Source: Petunia secreta
Lineage: Eukaryota > Streptophyta > Magnoliopsida > Solanales > Solanaceae
Direction of reading: 5' to 3'
Assembly (NCBI GenBank): GCA_029990175.1
Contig: JARKIP010000023.1
Span: forward strand, 23,765,501-23,829,500
Length of the DNA stretch: 64,000 bases
This document shows positions 56,252-64,000 of the stretch, piece by piece. Numbering within the stretch: the stretch's first letter is position 1; each line of letters opens with the position of its first letter. The position numbers were made by a program, and so were the translations under genes. Below the pieces are notes generated by a model. That model worked only from the letters and a program-made list of their open reading frames with translations, made no database searches and was not told the origin of the DNA.

Positions 56252-58538
56252 GTCTAGGATACCGCAAGAACCTCCTATCAGGTTGCCGCAGATGTAGACG
56301 TTCAGTCTCAGGGAGCTTCTATTCCAGTTCATAATATTACCCTAGTAAATTATGTTCCAGAAGCAGCAGGTGTTGTGCCTCTAGTTATTATGGCTGGTTA
56401 GTTAGCCCGAGTAATGGCTCGGTCCAAGCATCTGAAAAGGTTGCATTATTTTACCTAATTAAACCTTTCGATATTCTTAAGCCATGGATCAGATAATCCC
56501 TGTATAAGTTTTTTTTTTAAACTAAAATGATGCCAGCGTATCATTCAGGCTCTTGATTATATCGAACGGTATGGTGTAGATTATTCTTCTTTCCAGTTTC
56601 AGGGTCCAGACTTGAATTGGTGGGCCGCTCTCTTATTAGCTAACTTGGTTTGGTGTTTCTTCTAGATTCATGGAAAAGTTGCTTTCGAGTAGCGAGCGAG
56701 ATTAAAAGTGTTACCAGTTTGAGTGGATTGGACAGGGTAGCCTGTCGGTTAGCCTGTTGGTGTTTCAGAGATTGAACTCTATAGAATGGCTGAATATGCA
56801 CTAAAACTAGTCCATAAACCTTCCGAGAATGTTCAAAGAGTTATTGGTGGTCTTTCTCCTTCCCTGAGATCCCAAATGGCTCGAAATATTGAGGTTGGGA
56901 CTTCATTTGATGTCATTGTTGATATTGCTCGAAGGTATGAGACATACCTAAAGTTAGAGTAGGACGAGTTAGAGTGAGATAGCAAGAGATCCTGAGGCTG
57001 TAGTGGGTAACCATGGTACCTCATTTGGAGGTAAGAGTTCTGATTATTTTGGGAGGTCACCTTCCGAGTTATCTCAGCGTCTGTCACGTGATTCTTAGAG
57101 TGCGCCAGTAGCACATCAAGATCAGATTCAGTCTTCTCTTTACAGCTATTAACAATCTGTCCAGCTTCCATTTTTAGTGAAAAGGGGTTATCATTGTTGT
57201 GAGTCTGGTTATCCTTTGGGAAGTTTTCCCTTACTCCGGTAAGTAGGCAGTCGTCCTTTCTTTCGTGATCAGGCACCTGCACAGTCACAGGGGATTTCAT
57301 TTAGTTCTCAATCAGCTAGAGAAATACCACGATCCAGTAAAGGTCGAGAGCGTGGTGGCAGTTATTCTTCAGAAGGTAATTATCAGGGTAGTGGCTCAGC
57401 TCAGCTGCAGAGACAGTTCTATGAACTGCTTGTCTGGAGGGATGCTGAGATATCCGATATAGTAGACCTCGAGACTTCTTCTTCTCTTAAATGTGAGTAG
57501 CATTTGATTCTTTCGATCGATCTGGAAATGGTGTGTCTTATCATGTTTCGATGGTTTCCTTAAATGTCATTTTTATTAAGAATCGGTTGCGGTAGAGGGG
57601 TGAGCTTCTGATATGATTTATTCCTGGCATTTATGATGACCCTACTAGTTTATCTGGTTTAAATGTGAGAGAATTGTGAGTGAGTATCGGTATTTTTTAC
57701 TTGGCATCTTGTTGTGCCTCATTCTGTTATAATGTCAAGTCAGTCTACCTCTCTTTTGAACTCAGTGTCGGTAGGATAATGGGATTCTTATTCATCACAA
57801 TCAGAAAGTGTCATTGTTTCGTCCGGCGTAAAGTGGTTAGTAAGTAATACTCGATCTATGTGTCTCCTCTTGGTTCGAAACGCTAGTAGAGTCATGTTAT
57901 TCTAAAAGTTTGTCTCGGTATAAAAGGATTTTCTGGTAAATTGTCGGAGTTTCCTTTTTATAGGAAGGTTAAATTGACATAGATTTTGTTCCATAAAGCT
58001 CATTTAATATCTATTTCTTCAATTGCGATTCTTCGATTAGCTTGATTCGTAAGTAGTCTAGCTCTGGTAGCCAAATAAATTAAGAAGAAGAGCTTCCTAA
58101 AGCTCTAATTATTTCTATCCTTAGTCCGTTGCCATCTCTTCTTTGTTCGGCACTAGTGAGCTTAGGCGGTCAGTAAATTATTGTGATGTTCCCTGTGTTG
58201 AGCCAGAGTGTGTGCCAAGGTAGTCGGGTAAGCACATTGTTGTTTTTCAAGGCTACTAAGGGTAATGAGAGGCGTCATTTGACCTTTGATTTGATCCGTC
58301 AGGCGTTGGTGCTTAAAGAAAATGTATGGAGCTGTGACTCAGGAGTTGCAATTGTTTGGCAACTCGAAAGGGTAGTTGGTAGCTTACGTCTACCTACGTT
58401 CAGCTTTTAGCTAAATCTTCTTTAGTCCAGCAGACTGTGCGGGGATGGGTATTCCTACCCAAATAGCTGCCTGAGTTTGTGCTTTAAGTGGAGGAGACTT
58501 CCTCCAAATACTAAATGGTAATACTAAATCTCTAAGGC
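56252..58538 (+). pseudogene. E2 gag remnant and non-coding interior
   Basis: A-type Gag pieces are seen in shifting frames, for example 'LRSQMARNIEVGTSFDVIVD' around 56865-56925 and the block before 'TYLKLE' at 56945. The rest aligns with E1 at 44131-45538 without a recognisable protein. Confidence 0.7.
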
Positions 58539-59494
58539 GTTGATACCACTTTTGTCACGACCCAACCTAGGGCCACGACAGAAACCTACAATGAGTGTCG
58601 ATCATCGCTAAACCCACTAATAATGTATTAATGATAGAGACAAGCAGGCAACCTGATCATATATACGTACCTATCTTCTGAAAGCATAAAGTCTGGAAGA
58701 GATGACACGACTTTAACTTGCTACAAATTCTGCTATGTCACACTTCATTCTGTCTCACCAATAAATCTGCTTAAGATCATGGTACATCCTAGTCGAACCT
58801 GGATGAACAGTGTATTTAGAATAATGTGCCTCTATCATAATCTATCCACGTAAATCTGCAACATTAGGAACGCAAAGTCTATCTTTATACATGAAAACAC
58901 CGTCAGTAGTAACCCTGTATTGTGACTCCGGTTTTCTTCTGGCTATCTGTCTGTATTCAACTAGAACTGGATCCTCATACTGAAGCTGTTTTACTTCATG
59001 AAAATTTAGAGTTAAAGGTCTAGTACAGCTTGTCGTCCATCCATCATTGGCATATTTCCTTTACACCTCAACTCTTTGAGAAGTTACTTTAGCATTATAA
59101 GTGCACATGTAATCAACTTTGTTGCTGCTATTCTGCCTCAGCTCAAGGTCCAACTACATGTCTTTTTTATTTTTGCTTTTTCAAGTCATAATATTTTCAA
59201 TTCAAAGACAATACCCTGAAGTAGATGTTCAGTCTGGAGATCATTCCTGGTCTGCATCATACTATCCAGTAATATTTGCATGATCCTTATCCTTATATGA
59301 TAGACCCTGTTCAGATGAACCTTTGACATACATTAGGATATGAGTAACTACATTACCACAAGGAGCTTGCGGAATAACACTAACATCAACTGGGATGATG
59401 CATAGTACGTTCGTAAAAATAATATAGCTTTCATCAAGTCTTCTATAGTGTGTAGTGACAAGATACTTCATAAGCTCCCCCTATTGCATCAAGT
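58539..59494 (-). mobile_element. Antisense gypsy pol insert of E2
   Basis: Same boundaries and content as 45539-46511 in E1, including the antisense integrase zinc domain (about 58700-58960) and LTR-end/PBS-like start. It contains the 69-codon ORF copy 59262-59471. Confidence 0.75.
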
Positions 59495-59826
59495 GTGAGC
59501 TAATTCTTAGTTCCATCGACCTGTTCTATATCGAAAGGTATATTGATGACGTGATTCGTCAGCGGAATCATGTTAACCCATTCAAAGTTTCATGTATCTT
59601 TGCTTCGAAAATGTAGAACTCTCTTCTCGTGGTCGAGGAAGGATCAGCTTAGTCAGAATAAGCTGTGCAATGGTATTATCATATTATCCAGATATATTTT
59701 ATTCCAAAAGTACGATGTGCGTAGTATAATTCTGATCCTGTAATCAGGAGATAAGGCTCGTTGAGTAGCTTATGAAGGTCATGCAAGTTTTTTTGTTATC
59801 TGTGCGAATTTTTCTTTAGACTTAGG

Positions 59827-59864
59827 CTCGTTCGAGGACGAACGAGAGTATAAGTGGAGGAGAA
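59827..59864 (+). promoter_or_regulatory. Element E2 pre-PPT hairpin and polypurine tract
   Basis: CTCGTTCGAGGACGAACGAG (59827-59846), perfect stem with AGGA loop; PPT AGTGGAGGAGAA (59853-59864). Confidence 0.88.
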
Positions 59865-60418
59865 TGAAACGACCTCGGTCAGTCATTTCGAAAGTTAGGA
59901 CTCCAATTGGCATGCCGATAATTTTAAAATATTTGTAAGGTCCATTAGGACCTATCTTTAAAATTTGAGTTAAATCAGACCTCGTTTGGTACGCATCAGA
60001 AGAAGATTTCAATTTTATTGTCGATAAATATAAAAAAGAGATTTCTGAGCTCGGTTTTGGCGAATGGGCTCCGATTCGACAACCGAAAGCGCCGTTAGGT
60101 TCGTATGATTATTTCTAACCTTTGTGAACTTTCGAAAGTGAATTTCGATGTTGTTCGGCTAGTTTCCGCTAAAATGCCGAAAATTAAATAATTTGAAATT
60201 TTTCCATTTAAATTCGCATCTTGAGTTTTGGGAACCCGATTTGAGATCCGCCTTAGCGAGTATGGTACATATATTTTTTATAAATTGCCTTAGAAATTTG
60301 GAAATTATTTCGAATATCGTAGGGTACCGTTTTAATTTATGTCGCGAAAAGAAAAGAAAAGGAAAAAAAAGAAAAAGATAAAAGAATAGAAAAGAAAGAG
60401 AGATTAAGTTAGGCGGTT

Positions 60419-60445
60419 GGCTAAGGAGATAAAATCCCTTTAGCC
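60419..60445. repeat. Inverted repeat in U3 of E2 LTR
   Basis: Arms GGCTAAGG and CCCTTTAGCC around AGATAAAAT; one bulged base. Confidence 0.65.
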
Positions 60446-60985
60446 TACTGTGAATGAAACAGAATCTTGAGAACGAGAAACAGGAACAAAACTTAGAAAC
60501 GAAAGAGAAAATGCCAGAAAATGCGAAGAGAGCCGGAGAAGAATAGTATTTTCACCCCGAAACATTCAGGTAATGATCTTAATGCATTATTTGAGTTTAT
60601 TACGTGTGTTTGAATATATTTTAACGGTAAAAATTGGGATATTAGACATCGTTTTAATAAGTTCAATTAATAGTTTAAAGGGTCAATTGGACCCGATAAT
60701 GGAATTAATTATATATTCGTACTCAGTGAGATATGTGGAGTATATAAATGTAATTTATTTATGGTTTGGTTATGTCACCTTAAAACTTGTACATAGGCCT
60801 GACCTACGTATTGCGTATGCGAATCGGGTATCAGGTTCCTACCTGGATTGTTCTAAGATGTGAGGAATGAAGACTTTAGACTTATGTGATATATTTTTCT
60901 GCTTATTGAACACAGTAGAATCGTTTGGCAATGCATCCAAAAGAATAAAGCGGTTGTTGGGTAGCAGTGTTAACTTTTGAACGAG

Positions 60986-62149
60986 GTAAGTGTTTATATC
61001 CATTTCTTTGGAGGCACCCGGCCTAGTAGATATCCTACCACGTGTTCCTTACGTGTGTAGCTGAAGATAGGCGTACTCATTACACCTTACATTTGGATTT
61101 ACATTGCATATCATATGTTATGTCCTGTTGTTAGTATTGCATTGGGTATCTGAGTATTGTACTCTGGCAGTGAGTGGGCATCTACTTTCCGGCTGTCGAT
61201 GAGAGTCCCGTGCCAGTGAAGGGTTTTCGTTGGATCATATTCCATTCATATGCATTATATGTCATTCATACGCATTACATTGCATATCATATTGAGGGGT
61301 AGGAGGATTCCGCCCTAGGAGCAGGAGGATTCCGCTCCATTGCATCATATTGAGGGTAGGAGGATTCCGCCCTAGGAGCAGGAGGATTCCGCTCCATTGC
61401 ACATATTGAGGGGTAGGAGGATTCCGCCCTAGGAGCACGAGGATTTCGCTCCATTGCATCATATTGAGGGTATGAGGATTCTGCCCTAGGAGCTGGAATA
61501 TTCCGCTCCATTGCATCATATTGAGGGTCGGAGAATTCCGTCACAGGAGCAGGAGGATTCCGCTCCATTGCATCATATTGAGGGTAGGAGGATTCCGCCC
61601 TAGGAGCAGGAGGATTCTGCTCCATTGCATCATATTGACGGTAGGAGGATTCCGCCCTAGGAGCAAGAGGATTCTGCTCCATTGCATCATACTGACGGTA
61701 GGAGGATTCCGCCCTAGGAGCAGGAGGATTCCGCTCCATTGCATCATACTGAGGGCAGGAAGATTCCGCCCTAGGAGCAGGAGGTGTCCGCTCCATTCAT
61801 TTGACACATGAGACCCTTTGCATCACGTTTCATTTCATTTCATCTCAATTCATACCATTGTGTAGACTTGCGGTACATGACTGATGTTCTGCTTATATGT
61901 GCATCGCTTATTTGTTGATATATTTCTTGCTCGCATCCCTGGTTGAGTTTATTGTTTCTTACGTGTTTCTGGTTATTATCTGGCTCCGTCTTTTTATAAT
62001 TTAAATAAGAGGAATTCGGTCTATCTGTTTCTTTTCTCCCTGGCTAGCTATCCTATTCTTTGAGGTGGCTAGTTTGCCCCACTTATTGTGTCCTTTTGAC
62101 TCACTCTTGTTTGTTGTTTGTTTCTTGTCTATCTATTTCGTTTCGTCAG
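60986..62149 (+). other. Putative intron inside E2 LTR
   Basis: Donor ACGAG|GTAAGTG and acceptor TATTTCGTTTCGTCAG|G enclose 1164 nt. Confidence 0.5.
61279..61797 (+). repeat. 57-bp minisatellite, 9 copies
   Basis: Same unit as in E1, with CCTAGGAGCA in place of CCTCGGAGCA throughout, showing array-wide homogenisation within this lineage. Confidence 0.92.
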
Positions 62150-62806
62150 GTTCGTTCCAGGATTGAGTTCGCCACGTTGTTCAGGAGCGAAGACGACTTC
62201 AGCTGTCAGGGTGAGCCAGCTTTTATTCAGGATGGCCACCAGTTATATTTTTATTATTTCAGTTGCAATTTGCTCCCTTCAGGAGGTATTTGTCTTCTTT
62301 CATGCTCTTAGATGTCTAGTCTGGATAACCCTAAACCTAGTATATTGGGTAGTCAGTTGTAATTTCTTTTGTACAGCTTGGAGTTATCAGTATCTTTGCG
62401 CTTTTTCTAAGTCTTGTTATTATTTATAAATTGGATTATATTTATTTTCCTAATTTAATTGGTAAGGATTCGCCCGACGGGTCTAGGGGAATATGTCGGG
62501 TGCCCGCACGGCCTAGCCGGATTCCAGGTCGTGTCAAGATGAGGGAGGGCAAGTATTGTGCTGGACTTATTGGGTTTACATGGTGTGTAATGGCTGTATT
62601 TGTGGGTGTATGAATCGGCTAAGAAGAAGGCAAAGGAGGAGTTGTATTTTTGCACTATGAGTATGTGCAGAATGGTGAATGAGAGAGGAGTGTTTGTACT
62701 GATGATTTTTTCTTGAGTATGTGGAAGATGTGTAAGTGAGAAGTAGATGTGAATGTAGTAGAAGAATGATGATCTTGAATGTGTGTTAATGAAGTGATAA
62801 GTAGGT

Positions 62807-62817
62807 GTATTTTATAG
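62807..62817 (-). promoter_or_regulatory. TATA box of element I LTR
   Basis: Minus-strand CTATAAAATAC, about 950 bp inside the LTR start. Confidence 0.5.
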
Positions 62818-63766
62818 TATTTTGAAAAATAGCAATTTAAGGAAAATGGGAGATGATTGGGGAATTGGAGGTAATTTGGGAGGAGATTGAGCGATTTTGA
62901 ATCTTTTCCAAAATGCGGAAGGCTAGATAGTGATTTAAGGGATTGAGAGGAGCGATGAGAGGTGATGTACTTAGTGTCAAAAGATGGGTAGATACATTAA
63001 ATATAAAAGATTAGAAGATATTTTGGAATTTGTTTAAAATAAAATAGGAGGAAAAGAAAATATATGAACATATCAATATGAGCATTCGTCCAGGTTCAAA
63101 TGAGAAAATTGATTCAATAGAAAAAATTGTAAATAAATACAAATAAATAAAGAATTTTGGTGGAAATTGGAAAAAAGGAAGATTGAATATTTTTAGATTT
63201 TATTCAAAATAGTTGGAAGATAATTACAACTAGTCCCTTAACAGATTGGACGTACCTAGACAAGAGTTTGTCTAGGTTCGTGGGAAAGAGTTCTTTAAAA
63301 AGAAGATTTGCACATATTTAAATTCAAAAGGAACCCAAATATGACAAATCAAAAAGTAGAAATGAATTTATTATTTGTTTGGCTAATATTTTACTTAAAG
63401 GTGCTTTAAAAAAATATAAATATGAATATATGTATACATATTGTATAAAATGGTACAAACACGTAGTAAAATGCACATGTAAAGCAAATTGAAATGCAAA
63501 TTAAACTACTTAAGTATAAATAGCCACAAATATTTGCTAAATGCTATAAATGCACTAAAATTGCATAAATAATCACATTTTGACAATAGCCTAAATGATG
63601 CAAAATTACGTAATATAACTACATTTAAGTATGTAATATATAAGTAGGTATAACACACGTAAATGCATGCTTTCTAATGCACATTTTACACAAATAGCTA
63701 AATTGCACCTTTAAGTTGATTTATAGCCGATTTTAGAAAAAGGAGGGACAAAATTGGGTGTCAACA

Positions 63767-63812
63767 GCTGCCCCTCTTTGCCCGGGGATGATGAAAGAAT
63801 CTTCGGGCAAAG
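63767..63812 (-). promoter_or_regulatory. Tat/Ogre-type polypurine tract and hairpin
   Basis: Minus-strand CAAAGAGGGGCAGC (63780-63767) directly precedes the LTR start. It overlaps the 3' arm of a 9-bp inverted repeat: CTTTGCCCG at 63812-63804 pairs with CGGGCAAAG at 63784-63776 (minus-strand reading). Confidence 0.75.
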
Positions 63813-64000
63813 ATAGTTGACGGAGTAGCCGATTTTGTCACGACTGGAAGGCAAAAATGATTGAAGGGAAAATGGGAGTTTTGGGGCTGTTTTTGGCCGA
63901 ACCCCGGTCTTTGAGTTGCCTGCATATCTTGGGTTTCACGAGAATCAGGTCGTGTGTAGTTCTAGAACGACATGTTGCATGTGTGAGTTGTTTATGACGC
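63813..64000 (-). mobile_element. Start of another Tat/Ogre-type interior (3' end)
   Basis: Sequence upstream of the PPT, with 'gccgaaccccggtctttgagttgcctgcatatc', common in the 3' untranslated part of Tat/Ogre elements. No coding frame within the window. Confidence 0.45.

Larger units (their letters stand above)
56231..62536 (+). mobile_element. Element E2: non-autonomous chromovirus-type retrotransposon with collapsed 5' LTR
   Basis: Flanked by GGATG (56226-56230) and AGATG (62537-62541), a 5-bp duplication with one change. The 5' LTR is reduced to its first 21 bases (TGAAACGACCTCGGTCAGTC plus G) and joins the interior at about 56252. The interior (to 59864) aligns with E1 including the antisense insert; the 3' LTR is complete. 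Confidence 0.82.
59865..62536 (+). mobile_element. Element E2 3' LTR
   Basis: 2672 bp, TGAAACGACC...AGGTCGTGTCA. Contains the U3 inverted repeat (60419-60445, imperfect), donor at 60986, nine 57-bp units and acceptor ending 62149. It lacks the 35-bp array. Confidence 0.88.
54238..63766 (-). mobile_element. Element I LTR (split by E2)
   Basis: The right end, minus-strand TGTTGACACCCAATTTTGTC at 63766, is the standard start of Tat/Ogre LTRs. The left end TGTCGCATCC at 54238 gives a terminal ...GCGACA. Without E2 it is about 3.2 kb. GGTGGCGACTCC (minus strand, near 54327) is a familiar block toward the LTR end. A minus-strand TATA box lies at 62817-62807. The left side meets Gag, so it is the 5' LTR of I, yet its right side carries a PPT; see findings. 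55230-56230 holds no gene. Confidence 0.6.

Noticed and set aside
55982..56332. 116-codon minus-strand ORF near a GC-richer stretch, at first looked like a cellular gene end
   Set aside because: It crosses the E2 insertion point at 56230, so it cannot be an original gene; the stretch is within the Tat LTR.
56833..57300. 155-codon minus-strand ORF in E2
   Set aside because: It lies opposite recognisable gag remnants on the plus strand; no family match on its own strand.

Overview
This window looks like repeat-rich nuclear heterochromatin of a flowering plant, probably a eudicot with a large genome. The termini, primer-binding sites and minisatellites resemble retrotransposons I associate with nightshades (Solanaceae), but I cannot confirm the family from sequence alone. 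I found no ordinary cellular gene, tRNA, rRNA or CRISPR array. Almost every base can be placed in one nested stack of Ty3/gypsy LTR retrotransposons, plus one terminal-inverted-repeat DNA transposon.

Layout, outermost to innermost. Element I is a decayed Tat/Ogre-like retrotransposon on the minus strand. Its RNase H, protease and gag remnants lie at 51241-54237, and a long LTR at 54238-63766 is split by element E2. Element B is an Athila-like retrotransposon on the minus strand (1252-51240). It apparently inserted into I and was then opened by four later insertions: J (plus strand, 3' part at 1-1251, in B's 3' LTR), F (minus, 1855-21750, target duplication TTGAT), A (plus, 28161-37952, GATCG, in B's gag) and E1 (plus, 38835-49483, AGAAA, in B's leader/5' LTR). 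Element F kept its two LTRs and about 0.4 kb of internal DNA. The rest was replaced by element D (minus, 3604-9825) and element C (plus, 9826-20472). E2 (plus, 56231-62536) sits in the LTR of I with near-identical target duplications.

Coding content. C and A are chromodomain-bearing chromoviruses (Tekay/Del-like). Each has a recognisable Gag-Protease-RT-RNase H-Integrase-chromodomain polyprotein broken by a handful of stops and frameshifts. B retains Athila-type Gag, protease, RT, RNase H and integrase pieces. D, E1 and E2 are one non-autonomous family: their LTR ends, PBS and PPT match A's, but inside they carry only gag remnants and non-coding DNA. E1 and E2 also carry an antisense integrase fragment of another gypsy element. 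They presumably moved using proteins from an A-like element.

Features that ordinary annotation would miss: (1) every chromovirus-type LTR seen in full or large part carries a consensus 5' splice site and a pyrimidine-rich 3' splice site enclosing 0.6-1.3 kb, and subfamily-specific minisatellites fill that slot; (2) a hairpin lies just upstream of the polypurine tract in every lineage present, often with an AGGA/AGGG loop; (3) the LTR upstream region holds an inverted repeat whose arms co-vary between copies; (4) the 5' LTR of C is a chimera of two LTR families and lies head-to-head with the internal region of D, a scar of ectopic recombination.
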